NCBI GenBank assembly: GCA_900617975.1
Contig: UZAE01012167.1
Location: forward strand, 13,762 to 55,932
DNA from: Rodentolepis nana
Taxonomy: Eukaryota; Platyhelminthes; Cestoda; Cyclophyllidea; Hymenolepididae
DNA: 42,171 bases
Reading direction: 5' to 3'
The notes under the pieces are model-generated. The model worked only from the letters and a program-made list of their open reading frames with translations. It was not told the origin of the DNA and made no database searches. Numbering within the stretch: the stretch's first letter is position 1; every line of letters begins with the position of its first letter. Positions 24,201 to 34,253 of this stretch are shown piece after piece. The position numbers and the translations under genes are program-made.

Positions 24201-27200
24201 TTTCTGTAGATTTTTTGACGATAAAACACTAAACTGAGGTTTATTATGCAGCCATTCCTTAAATGTGAGTCAGAATTTTACGACAATTCTCTTCCTGGAC
24301 TGAGATTTTAGAAGTATTTGAAATTTTAATTGATTTTATTTTACAATACCTGCCTATGAAAATTTCCACCTTCTAAAAATGGCTTGAGTTAAAGTGCTTC
24401 TCCTTCTTCTTCACATAAGCAAAACAAAATTCTTTCCCGTGATTAGTTCAAGAATATTCTGTACTTTATTCTCATTTCCAAAGGTTAAATAAAAAATTTC
24501 TGATTCTTAAATTAAGAATAATATTCGCAGTTCAAGAATTTATAAACTTAGTATAAATTTATTTTTAGGCTTGATAGAAATGCTATTGAACAGAGCATAT
24601 AAAACAAAATACCAAAAAATTATTTTTGTTCAGTTGTGCTTACTCGCTTGCTAATAAACGAGGTTATATGAAGGTAAAGCAAACTTCAATTAAAGAAAAA
24701 ATATTTATTAGAATAGGGTTCAATTAAATTTAAAAAATGTTGTAGAACTAACAGTACTTGCATTAAAATTGTAGGCATATTTCACCGTGAAATATTTTTT
24801 TGAATGAATTTTAAAATTTAAAGCGATAAATAACTAAGCCCAATTAAGTCTAGGAGCTTTGAATTCGGAGTTTTTTGTGTCGTTCAAACTCCGAAATCGA
24901 ATATGAAACTCCAAATAGGCAAAAAATCAAAACGGAAAATAGCCACCACAAAATAAAATTCTTAAACTCCTCAAGTTGCTACGCAGAAACAAAATAAATT
25001 CGCAACTTTGTTTTTTAAAATTTGTACTGGTTCGCTTTTTCTTACGCGTTTCAGTAAAAGGTTTAAAGAGATTTGAAAATTATCGAAATAAATAATAGCA
25101 AATAAAGTTTATACCAATGTCAATCCAAAATAGGAAATGGATTGTAATGAAACAAAGCCGAAGTATAATTAAATTGAATTAAGTAGTTGGGGTACAATGA
25201 AGTAAAATATTGACCATTGCTTAGACGTTGATTAATTAGATTCTACTTCTACACCGTGCCGCTGAAATAATGCTATAAGCAATAAAGAACAAAAGATGTA
25301 TGGTGAAATATTAATTAATTAATTAGGTTTTTCTATTTTTGTATGTTTTACTTGTTACGCTTTTTGTGGTTGAATGAAATAAAAGAATGTATTGACCACA
25401 GATCGAAAATTAGAAGAAAATATCTCTAATTAGCAGCATTGAGCTAACCTCATCCACATTGGGTGCCAATCTATGTAAATCAAATACTTCGACTAACATC
25501 AATGAAATAAGAGCTTTCAGTGGGCCTTAACAAAATAACGTCAGTTTGTATTTGTAGCATTTCATTATTAATTGCCTTTATAAAATAAATATTTACTATA
25601 TCAAATGGCAGGCGTATTGATAGTTACCAATAGCCCTTTAGTTAACTACAGGCTTCATAGAGGGGAGGAACATCAAAATCACAAAAAGTCAAAAGAAAGG
25701 GGGGGGGGGCAGAAGAGTGTTTCAAAGTTGTAAAAGAGACAGACACAAAGGTAGAAAAAAGGTGAGGTGAGTACTGTGGAAGTAGTCGAATTTGACATAC
25801 AAAGGGGTCATGGTAATTTGAAGTCAGAAATCAACTACCGGTTTATAGACTGTTTTGCCGTATGAGTATACGTTGTCCAGGGTGCACCACGTGGAGATAA
25901 GTCTATCGCACACCCCCATAAAATAAATATAAAATTTTTCCTTTTAAAGATGGTTTCAAAAAAATGGAACGTTGCCATCTTAACTTTGATCAGAATATAC
26001 CATATCCTAAAAATATCCTCACTCACAAAATACGGTGTTAACTTGGTTCTATAATTTCTCAGCTAATTCAAAACTTTGTCATAGGAACATCATTATTTCC
26101 CACGGGATAACCGAGAGTATTGATTTTATCGTTGTTAAAGGGTCTTTTAGCTGTGAACAATATTAAAGTGTTATAGAAAATGAAATAAGTGAACTTGATT
26201 AAACATTAGCACAGCAACGAGGCGAATATTCCGACAGAGAAGGCGAGAAAATTAAATAATAATAATAATAGTACCTCTAACACCAGGGTTGCGAGAATTG
26301 TTAGTTGTTAATGTTTTACGATATTATCTGTCTATGCAAGAATGATCCTGAAAAGCTCTGGTATATAGCGGCATCAATAGGACTTTTCCAGTTTCAAAAC
26401 AGAAGCGTTGACATATTTCACTCAGTTGAAAGCATTTGAGTACGTTGACAAGTTAAATAATGTGTAAAGAGGAAGATATTCAGGCATGAATGAAAGCAAA
26501 ATTATAAACAAAAAGGTTTTAGAAAATTACAATTGCAAATATGTGAATATTTTTCAGTGAACAGAAAGTAAGGCTTTTACTCTGTCTCCCTTGCAATGAT
26601 CATCAAGTTTCAATTTTCATTGGTATTTGAAAGTCCTGTAGCACAATGGTATTCTCTAAGATTAACATTTGACTCAACACTAACATCTTCAAAGAAAAAC
26701 AGCGACACATTCTTTCCAAACGGAAGGTGAAAAATCTCTCTAAAAATCGGTTAAATCTTATCTTCACATCTGCAGTTGCGTGTTTGCTTATACAAATGAT
26801 ATAAGATGTAGCATCTTCAGAAAATAACGGGTTTAGTATTAGGAGACTAACATAAAGCCTGAAAGCATTCGTGTAATAATAAACAATTTATTCATTTGGT
26901 TTACGATAAAATACTTGTTTTAAAAGATAAAATTATATAACTATTAGACTCTCATAGTGAACATCTCATATCGGGTAAGGTGTCATTCATTTAAACAATT
27001 AATATCAAGATTTTGTTTCTTTCAGAAAATCAATATGAGCAGAAAAATTATCAGGGAGAAGTTTTAAAACTTTATACAATTTAAGATTCATTCGGCTAAG
27101 CTCGTGATAATAATCAATTCTTAAGGAGGTATAAATTTTTTAATCACGGAAAAGACTCTCAAAGAACAATGAAATTACAGGCTCAATGAAAATTTAAAAA

Positions 27201-30200
27201 TTCGCCAAGTTTTATATTTTTGTAAAGTCTTTACCTTCCAATTTGGTGAACGTGCGTTAGGATACGAATCAGTAGTTGATTTAAACTCATTTTAAGTTAA
27301 TTAGTCAACCGACGCACCAATGTAAAGGAGATCTTTCAGAGGGCAATTTAATAGCACGTAAACTGAAAAAAGATTATCTGTTTTTTAAAGAGATAGAACT
27401 ATTACAACTTCATTTATTGGGCAATAGGCTAATGAATCAGTAAAGCAGGAATTAAATCAGAATACACAACAGATTTTTTCCCCAAAATGCCATCACCTTT
27501 CAATTTCCGTTTTAAAGACATCGAACTAGCTTCTTATGGCTAGTAGAAATTGATGGAGATGACATAATCGATCCAATAAATTGTTTCGCTTTATTGAAAT
27601 CAAGCTTACAGGTCTTATCTACCTCTTCATGGGCTATTAGAGGGTGTAAATGATACAAAGAGGTATACTAATCAAAAAATCAAACCAACTACTCATATAT
27701 TGAGGACATTAACACGATAATAAGTGCAGGAATCAAATAATGAAATGTAAAATTTTGAAATTTAAGGAAGAGTGTAATTAAAATTTTCCTGATATAAAAG
27801 AAACATCAACTCCTCTTTCATAGAATAACATAGGATATTTGAATGCATTTCAAACTTTGTAATAAATTTTGGTCCATAGAATGAGAGTATTACAGACATG
27901 ATCGCAAGCATTCGCTCTAATATGAATCAGTCCAGATTGCGGAACAATGACAAATACTCAATAAAATATGTTTCGGCCAATCTGACAAATTCAATATTCA
28001 TAACGATGGGGCAACGTATACCAGTACGGAAAAAAATTCTATTAACCGGCAGTTGACTTCTGGCTTCTAACTACCATCACCCCACTGTATGACATATTCG
28101 AATACTTCCACAGTACTCTTCCTACCTTTTTCTACCTTTGTGTCTCTCTTTTACATCTTTAACACACTCTTCTGTTCCCCCCCCTCTCGAAATTTTTTCC
28201 AAATTGATATTTCTTCTTTTCTGTGAGGCCTGAAGTCACCTAAAGGACTAATGAAACCATCAAAATGCCTGCCATTTGTTATAAATAGATATTCATAACG
28301 ATGGAAGCTGTCATGACTATATTTACTACTCAAACTGTCAAGTGATAGAAAGTTTTTTCTGCTTTCCGCATTTAAATGCTTTAAATCACGATTAGGAGCC
28401 GTAGGTACAACAGTGACTCCTCTTTGCTTAAAGGAAATTAAATTTTAATAGTTAAAGAGGGATTGCTCATTTTTATCAAAAAATGATCACATCAAAGACA
28501 GTTTTGATTTGGCCTTATGATAATGGTATCTGCACTTACTTCAAGCATTATCAAAAATGTGATTTTGTAAATTTAAAATCTAGACCTAAAAATTCACTAA
28601 ATTCTCCCTCCATATATACATTTTTATGGGATTTTTAGATATATGCTTAGATATCGTGATGTAAAACATTAATCAGAGTTTGGGGCATGAATTTATTGAA
28701 ACATAAATATTATCTACCGATTAATGTATCTCTAGAAAAATGTTGTTGAAATACTATTGAAAATGCAATGCGCTTTCTAAGTAAATATTGCGACACATGA
28801 ACACACAAAAATGCATTCTCAATAATTTTCCAATGGATGCAGTTCGGATATGCGTTTTCGCAAAGCATTCAAGTTAATAAATTCCAGGAAAAACACGCCC
28901 AACATACACAAAACAAGGAGTTTGCGTTTCAAATAGCTCGGATAACAAGTATACAAAATTGAAATATCACTTAATTTTTTTTTAAATATTTGACAACTCA
29001 CTGAAATTATTTTTTACATTTGCAGTGATAATTTAATTATTATTTTTACTTAAAGTAGGCCAACGAGAACATGTGATTGTGAAACAGTGGTCAAGTTATA
29101 GCTTTAGCATTGTGATTAGCAGGCTTAAGCATAACTTCGTGATTGTAAGTAGAATAAAACTTTGAGTGATAATTGTCCCTTAAAACCTGGATTTATTTGA
29201 AAAAGTAAATAAAACGTCACCGTTAGATGTCTACCAAATGCATATTAATTTATTGAGACTAGAGAGAGCGGAGTGGCCAATCACTTTTTGGAAGTAGGGA
29301 TAGCATAGAGGGTGGCAGATTTCGAAAACCTGGATTTACGGAACATGGAGAATAGTTGGAAATTCGTATAAAGAGTATTTATTTAGTCAATAACGTATGT
29401 TTTTAGTGGCTATATCATGTCTCGTTTTCGTCAGTTTTGGCTTGGGCCAATAATAACTAAGTAATATATTGCGGGATGAAATAGCCTAGCGGCTGAAACA
29501 AAACTTTTTGAAATAATAAAAAAGAAGAAGAACCTTACTTACCAATATATAAGTAATCGTAAAAATCTCTCCAATTAAGCATCCTTATTCTACGTTAAAA
29601 TAAACACTAAAGCTAGCCAATACATTTTCCAAATCACATATTGGGTTCAGTTATACGTATAACAGTGAATGGTAGGTTTTAGAGAAGCTTCGCAAAAGAG
29701 CGATTTATAAATGAAAGCGAATATTCATTCATTACATAATTATGTTTATCTTCGCAATCAAATTCGAAAACTTTATATTTACCGAGCGATACAATGTCGC
29801 ACTTCCAGTTCAAATGCACTCAAAATTAAGTAATGGATACAAATTCCTTTACTGAAATGATGCATTTAACGTTTTTGCCATAACTTTATTTTGACATTAT
29901 TAATAGAGGACAAACGGAGCTAAATATTCGATTAAAAACACAACAGTTGAATAGACAAAACAGACTTGTTAAGCCGTGGAAAAACAAATGCAAGCGGTTA
30001 AATGAAAAATCATAGATAAATAACGAATGCCATCCTAAATAAAGCTAGTCTTTCCTTGTTGTCGAGGTGAATTTTGATTGACTTGATCTATGCAAAATGA
30101 GCGCTAACGTTTGATCAGTTATTTTCATAAAGAAGCGTTAAAACCGAATATTTACGAAAATTACTTAAGAGATTATAAAGATCTTGCACTAAATAACGAT

Positions 30201-32412
30201 TTTAGTAAACCTGTTTTGCTCATAATGAAGCTAAATTATAAAATTAAAATTAAAATAAGGCGAACTAACCAGCAAAGACTTCAGAAAATCAACATAAGAA
30301 TAATATTTTTGAGACAAATAGTTGTTTGGCGGTTTATACTAAAAGTGTATTCGATGGTTTTTCTATCAATACTGTCACCCAATGCTGTATATATTGATGA
30401 CCCAAAATTATTGCTCAATCTGCTTAATTGTAATTTAAACTAAATACATGGAGTAATAATCATCACAAGATCACAAAAAAGATGAAGCAGAATTGATTTT
30501 AACTTGAGCAAATCCATTGCAAATAATTATGGCATTATTTTATTTAAATCGAATACAAAGTTGCAACATACTTGAAGTGTGGTTACCCTGCTTGATCTAG
30601 ACCACGGTAGCCGAACTAGACATAGAGATGAATCTGGAGAAATCTGAGCAGCAACAGAATCAGGAGAATACTTTACGGATTGGCGTCCAAACGTTCCAAG
30701 AAATTTGTGAATTTGCAGATCGACAATACCGAATTGAGTAATAAGATTTCGGGCAAGATGAACAATTGCCAAGCCGTTGCGACTACAAAGAATGGATTTA
30801 AAGTGCAAATTTTGCACAGATGAAAGATGAGCTGGTATGTGATTGTATTCAAAATGTTCTGCCAATTTTGAATGTTTAGATTGCTTGTGTATTGAAAACG
30901 TTCCACGTCTTTTGCTAAGATTAACTATATTCTGTTTGCTTAGACAGAAGGAATTGGTACATTCCGTCGGTTTATTGTAAGGACACTCCATTGTTTTGTC
31001 GTTAAAGTTATAAAGTGCTGCAAGTAAAATACATTAAAAGTGAGAACCTACCACAATACTTCTTTCTCCATTCCTCAACTGAACAACATTGGACTAATGT
31101 CCAAGGACTGCCGCTAACACATGAACATGGATGTAATAATTGATCAAATAATTTTTGCGGCCCAGCAAGTTTGCTTTCATCTATCCCCATTTTGCTAATA
31201 AATGGATGGGTGAGTAATTGAACAACGCCTGTATATTCACATATATTTTTGTTCCCTTCGAAAAACTGTCAGTTATAGACCTATTAATTTGAACAGGTTA
31301 AACAAATATTCATATACAAAAACATTGTTATTGTTTAAATTCAAAATTATTTATCAAGTAAAGATGCTTGAATAGAACTGTATTTTTCAAAATTACCATT
31401 TCATATCATATTTTATGATATTATCGATTACACATACGATTAAATTGAAATAAAATAGGGCCATATTATAAATTAAAACTTTTAAAAGCCGAAAAATTCT
31501 GTTTCTTCTTGTTTTAGCTTTATCTTTCTTTAGGTAATTTCTGAAGCCATTCTGTGTTAATAGCAAAATGTGTATTTTACTACGCTAAGAGAGTTTATAG
31601 GAGGATTCGGGAACTTTATTGGTGCTGGAAATGGCAGATGCTAAATATCAACGTGAACTTCAAACCATTTCTAGTTACCATTACTCCGATAGTTGGTTAA
31701 TTGAACCAAATTGTTGCCACGCGAAGGAAAGTTTTGACGTTAATAGAAAATTAGAGTTGGTTTCTCGACCATTAAGGGAGCATAGTAAAAATATAAATGA
31801 TTTAGGTTATTAGTTCTCTGTAGTATTCGTTGATTTCGCACTTATATGATCATAAAGATTTCTCAAACTCGCTGAGCTTGCATTAATCTAGCACTTAATA
31901 AAGCTGAGTCAAATAAAAGGTGCTCTTGAACATGCAGTGAGCTAAGGTAAAAAGCCCATAATTAAAATCTAAATCTTCTACTGTGAGGTGGCTCTGGTCA
32001 AAATTAATTTCAAAATGCTAGAAATAATGTTTTGTGATAGGATTAAAATATCTGACTCCTTTTGACAAATAATGAAAATTTTTATTCCATTACATTCGGC
32101 TATATAGAGAGACAACATGGAGGATTAAACACTGAATACTGGTGTATTTTAGCAGACATATATGTTACCCTACCATAATGAGACTTGAATGTCAATAGTG
32201 AAATCATTTCCACAAAAAATACTGAAGTTGGTTTCTCTTAAATGAGTTGGTACAAAAAATGTGCCAACTGACTGGTTAAACTTAATGTACTTTTAAAGGC
32301 AATGAGTTCCAAGCAACACTTACCTTTGGGAAATTAAACGTCTCCCACGCCAATTCACATTTGGTGTTTGCTCACAAATACCAGCAAAAGGGCTAATAGT
32401 CTCACGGAGACG
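11099..32412 (-). CDS. SOCS-box protein, function unrecognised (5' end missing)
   Basis: Eight coding exons on the minus strand join without a frame break: 32324-32412, 31052-31194, 30572-31017, 16738-17173, 12094-12296, 11618-12028, 11349-11546 and 11099-11269 (698 aa plus TAA). Introns are 1129, 34, 13398, 4441, 65, 71 and 79 bp, all GT-AG. Every junction phase agrees, which is strong support for one gene. The first exon with the initiator Met was not found; the frame is closed upstream of 32412, so a further exon must exist. The C-terminus (residues ~630-668) is a SOCS box: BC-box SLQAIVRQKI, then a Cul5-box-like ILDQLGLPPGLLAYL. Such boxes recruit Elongin B/C and Cullin-5, so a role as substrate receptor of a ubiquitin ligase is inferred. 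The middle (KYSPDSVAAQISPDSSLCLV, LYNLRTQEL) resembles beta-propeller strands, but canonical WD motifs are absent. I could not name an orthologue. Confidence 0.75.
14985..15391 (-). repeat. Ribozyme-SINE copy 1 (expanded)
   Basis: Element sense is the minus strand. The 5' ribozyme segment is at ~15319-15390. P1 has an AGGGCGT 5' strand against GCACCCT, leaving one C/A mismatch; the L3 loop is TCCTCGT and J4/2 is GGCTAA. The copy is ~100 bp longer than the others because a ~40-bp unit containing AGACAGACACA and GTTCAGAAAGG is present three times (15119-15240). No convincing target-site duplication. It is sense-oriented relative to the SOCS-box gene. Confidence 0.85.
15733..16069 (-). repeat. 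Ribozyme-SINE copy 2
   Basis: Full-length copy in the same intron and orientation as copy 1. It is flanked by AGCTACGAATTAT (15720-15732) and AGCTACGAATCAT (16070-16082), a 13-bp target-site duplication with one mismatch. The 5' end reads GATGTGTGCG instead of GGGGTGTGCG, so P1 is damaged. P2, P3, P4 and J4/2 are intact, so the ribozyme is probably inactive. Confidence 0.88.
16738..17173 (-). CDS. SOCS-box gene, middle exon
   Basis: A 436-bp exon opening after ATTTCAG with LYNLRTQELISELPL and ending G|GTGAAT in phase 1. It encodes about 145 residues, including a Pro/Asn-rich stretch and APCLSLVRLP, an echo of the SSLCLVRLPW motif in the previous exon that suggests repeated beta strands. It is isolated between introns of 13.4 kb and 4.4 kb, both filled with repeats. 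Confidence 0.7.
17949..18275 (+). repeat. Ribozyme-SINE copy 3 (degenerate)
   Basis: Element sense is the plus strand, antisense to the host gene. The 5' part reads GTGTGCGATAGACTTACCTC. P1 is lost (no GGGG) and P3/L3 are mutated (CCTCCATATAGTG), while GGGCAA, the P4 region and GGCAAAAA remain. The 3' end is GCCTTTTGATATAAATAAAT. No target-site duplication seen. An old copy. Confidence 0.82.
19535..19825 (+). pseudogene. Gypsy integrase remnant
   Basis: In the frame opening HGLSHPNIRS, the sequence matches the zinc-binding N-terminal region of gypsy integrases (HGLSHP, TDRYLW, DIRQWTKFC). One in-frame TGA lies at 19628 and one of the zinc Cys positions reads Arg. After the motif GKVPKHTH the frame jumps directly to a Pol C-terminal-like tail (YTLEGRRVNF, ending TAA before the polypurine tract). 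About 150 or more residues of catalytic core are therefore missing. Confidence 0.75.
19894..20168 (+). repeat. 3' LTR of the deleted gypsy element
   Basis: 275-bp LTR bounded by TG and CA, directly after the polypurine tract. It shares AGCTAGTTCTGGGAGTCTAG, GAGATTCCTGAGTCAGTCA and the terminal block with the solo LTR at 5337-5785, but carries only one copy of the unit repeated there. Confidence 0.75.
22993..23312 (-). repeat. Ribozyme-SINE copy 4, intact ribozyme
   Basis: Element sense is the minus strand, the same as the host gene. A 9-bp repeat TTCAAAATT flanks it (22983-22991 and 23313-23321). The 5' ribozyme at 23237-23308 keeps all helices. The 3' end is CTGCCATTTGATAAAACTAA. Confidence 0.88.
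23237..23308 (-). ncRNA. HDV-like self-cleaving ribozyme (SINE copy 4)
   Basis: Read 5' to 3' on the minus strand. P1 is GGGGTGT (23308-23302) pairing with ACACTCC (23277-23271), 7 bp with one G-U. P2 is ATAGACTT with AAGTCTAT (23244-23237), 8 bp. P3 is ACC/GGT closing the loop TCCACGT, whose CC can form P1.1 with the GG after P1. Then come GGGCAA, P4 CGTAT-ACTC-ATACG, and J4/2 GCAAAA, in which the C complementary to 23249 takes the place of the catalytic cytosine. This order and the GGGCAA and GGCNAA strands are the diagnostic layout of HDV-like ribozymes. Compared with the family consensus, the P1 changes retain pairing. Activity is inferred, not shown. Confidence 0.82.
25593..25917 (-). 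repeat. Ribozyme-SINE copy 5, intact ribozyme
   Basis: Element sense is the minus strand. It is bounded by an exact 13-bp target-site duplication ATAAAATAAATAT (25580-25592 and 25918-25930), which fixes the element at 325 bp. Its 5' end is GGGGGTGT, within one base of the predicted ribozyme cleavage site. It lies sense-oriented in the SOCS-box gene intron. Confidence 0.92.
25845..25916 (-). ncRNA. HDV-like self-cleaving ribozyme (SINE copy 5)
   Basis: P1 GGGGTGT/GCACCCT (7 bp, with terminal G-U and U-G wobbles); P2 ATAGACT/AGTCTAT (7 bp); P3 ATC/GGT with a T-G wobble closing TCCACGT; linker GGACAA instead of GGGCAA; P4 CGTAT/ATACG with ACTC loop; J4/2 GCAAAAC with the candidate catalytic C opposite 25857. 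The linker change lies next to P1.1 and could affect rate. The fold is otherwise preserved. Confidence 0.8.
28010..28288 (+). repeat. Ribozyme-SINE copy 6, 5'-truncated
   Basis: Element sense is the plus strand. It starts inside the ribozyme at GGCAACGTATACC and ends TGCCATTTGTTATAAATAG. An exact 16-bp target-site duplication ATATTCATAACGATGG flanks it (27994-28009 and 28289-28304). Loss of this end, with the TSD intact, shows that the ribozyme end is the 5' end and the ATTTGATATAAATA end the 3' end, as expected for target-primed reverse transcription. Confidence 0.92.
30572..32412 (-). CDS. SOCS-box gene, N-terminal exons
   Basis: Exon 32324-32412 encodes a piece rich in Arg (RLRETISPFAGICEQ, WRGRRLISQ). 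Exon 31052-31194 begins after TTTATTAG and encodes SKMGIDESKLAGPQ and a Cys-rich piece (HPCSCVSGSPWTLVQCC). A 34-bp intron (31018-31051, GTAGGT to TTGCAG) leads into exon 30572-31017, which adds more Cys (MECPYNKPTECTNSFC) and the start of the propeller-like part. The Cys spacing could bind zinc, but no named finger was recognised. The donor at the low end is CAA|GTATGT. Confidence 0.7.
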
Positions 32413-33216
32413 CTGAATTCAAATTAAGATTGACGTATGAGAAAAAAATATATGAATTAAAGTGTTATTTTCTCTTAATATATCATTTCCCCCACTTTCA
32501 TTCCAATCTTCGGTAATATGATTTCATACGTTCCGATTATTCGTTTAGTTTCATGCAACCTCCCGTTATATTGCTTAAAATGGCGTCGGGCAAAATGTTA
32601 TATGCAAAGGTGACAAAATATTACAAAAGGTGGAAAAGTTTCAGAGGACAAACAGATATAGATATTATTAATAAGGTTTCAATAAAGTCAACCAATCAAA
32701 ATAAATTTATGAAAGAAATTCATTATCGAATTGTTTTTAAATTTCGGATGAAAGTAAGCATAGGCTGTTTTTTAAACGCTTAGTTTGTCATGTTATTGAT
32801 GAGCATGATTCAATCGAATATTAAAAGGCACAGAATTTCGGTTATGAGACCGAAAGTTACCACATGGATTAAATAATGCTCTCAGGTGAAAAATATCAAT
32901 ATATTCCAACGAAATGACAAAATTGTTCCTACTCTTATTTTTCTAGTAAAATTCACCGTTCCATGAACAGCTGTTACTGCATTGAACTTAGTCCAAGCGG
33001 TTAAATAAGTTAGAAATATTTTATCAAAAATGGTCTGCTATTAAAATATTTAATAAATTCAATTACCAGAATATATCATAAGAATGGTATTTTATTTAAA
33101 TTAATTGTTAAAAATCAGACAAAAGAGCAACTATGGTTTGAATTTTCGTTATAGGCTAAATAATTGGTGCGGAGCCTTGAGTACTTGATCTGCCATTGTG
33201 TTCTCGTTTGATTAAA
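32413..33216. promoter_or_regulatory. Divergent intergenic region (SOCS-box / U1A)
   Basis: About 0.8 kb lies between the first recognised exon of the minus-strand SOCS-box gene and the U1A start codon. It must hold at least the missing 5' exon or exons of the former and probably promoters for both genes. An acceptor-like TTTTCGTTATAG ending near 33155 could be a cis- or trans-splice site for U1A. No core promoter motif was identified with confidence. Confidence 0.4.
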
Positions 33217-34133
33217 ATGAGCATCGGGGCTTTACCTCCAGGAATGATTCCACCGCCTGCTCCAGGATTACCTACTGCACCAGCTATTCAACAACCAACG
33301 CCAACTCTTCCTCCTAATAATACCATTTACATTAATAACCTAAATGAAAAGATCAAAATTGATGAGCTTAAGAAGTCGCTGTATGCCGTTTTTGTGCAAT
33401 TCGGCCAAATTTTGGACATTATTATTGGTAATAATTGAAATTGCTTTATTTACCATACATGCTAATTTTGTCTAAATCAGGTAAGTCCGTGAAGATGCGA
33501 GGGCAGGCGTTCGTCGTCTTTTCCGAGATCAGCTCAGCTCGTGCTGCTTTAGATGCAATGAGAGGCTTTCCACTTTATGAAAAGCCAATGCGTATTGATT
33601 TTGCTCGCACTACGTCAGATGTCATTGCGAAGCGAGAAGGAACTTTCGTTGAGCGTCCGAAACGTCAACCACCACCCCCTCCGATTCCTACGCAAGCTCA
33701 GTCTGACGCTGCTGCTATTGAAGCCGCCGCTATGGTTGGTGGTGGAAGTGCTCGTGCTATTCGTCGTCGGCAACAACGCCTCGCAGCTGCTGCCCAAGCC
33801 GCTGCTGAGAATGGTACTGCTGTACCTCCTCCACCCCAGCTAACAACGGCACCTCATCATCCTCCACCCATCAATCCTGCTACCATTCCTGATCAGCCTC
33901 CAAATAAAATTTTATTCCTCACAAACCTCCCGGAGGATGCTAACGAAGCTATGCTAGCGATGCTTTTCGCGCCTTTTGTTGGTTACCGCGAAATTCGAAT
34001 GGTACCTTCGAGGCACGATATCGCATTCGTTGAGTTTTCGTCTGAAACAGAAGCTGCTACTGCCAAGCACGGTCTTCAAGGATTCAATATTAGACCTGGT
34101 CACCCCCTTCGAATTACCTTTGCTAAGAAATAA
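33217..34133 (+). CDS. SNRPA: U1 snRNP protein A (U1A-like)
   Basis: Two exons, 33217-33427 and 33481-34133, joined across a 53-bp GT-AG intron in phase 1 (287 aa; vertebrate U1A is ~280). It is a nuclear RNA-binding protein of the U1 snRNP, binding stem-loop II of U1 snRNA. RRM1 (~36-112) has RNP2 IYINNL and RNP1 [11 protein letters not shown]2 (~212-287) has RNP2 ILFLTNL and RNP1 IAFVEF. Between them is a Pro/Ala-rich linker ([21 protein letters not shown]). The Pro-rich N-terminal extension ([11 protein letters not shown]) is unusual. [11 protein letters not shown] aligns gap-free with the U1A (not U2B'') version of the RNA-contacting loop. The AUG at 33217 is the first in frame. No ATTGCAC-type autoregulatory element was seen in the short 3' UTR. 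It is the first of two genes in a probable operon. Confidence 0.92.
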
Positions 34134-34253
34134 GTATGCTTTCATCGACAGTTGTCCCTTTTTATATAAATAAAACTGTTCCATTTCAAGTTGTCCACTT
34201 TTTAATTCTGGCTGTTTTTATTTCCGCTATCTTGACCCTAATTTTGACAGATT
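34134..34253 (+). promoter_or_regulatory. Operon-type intercistronic region: poly(A) signal and trans-splice acceptor
   Basis: Only 120 bp separate the U1A stop and the U2B'' ATG. AATAAA is at 34169-34174. It is followed by a pyrimidine-rich tract (CTGGCTGTTTTTATTTCCGC and onward) and TTTTGACAG ending at 34250, three bases before the ATG at 34254. This is the arrangement of spliced-leader operons: 3'-end formation of the upstream mRNA coupled to trans-splicing of the downstream one. There is little room for a separate promoter. Confidence 0.7.

Larger units (their letters stand above)
17174..30571 (-). other. 13.4-kb intron of the SOCS-box gene
   Basis: Donor CAA|GTATGT at 30571, acceptor ATTTCAG at 17174. 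It holds SINE copies 3-6 and a deleted gypsy element. The rest, including 20169-22992, 23322-25579 and 28305-30571, shows no exon on either strand. A GC-richer island lies at about 21540-21860 with a run of nine C near 21611; it was not classified. Confidence 0.62.

Noticed and set aside
30111..30443. 110-codon open frame on the plus strand inside the large intron
   Set aside because: Low-complexity Ile/Lys/Leu-rich translation, no motif, and typical of chance frames in AT-rich DNA.
33577..34184. Additional frames over the U1A exon 2
   Set aside because: Overlap the two RRMs in other frames; no independent support.
34134..34253. Intercistronic region as an intron fusing U1A to U2B''
   Set aside because: U1A ends at a stop codon after a complete RRM2 and U2B'' starts with the family N-terminus (MDIRPNHT), so they are two proteins.
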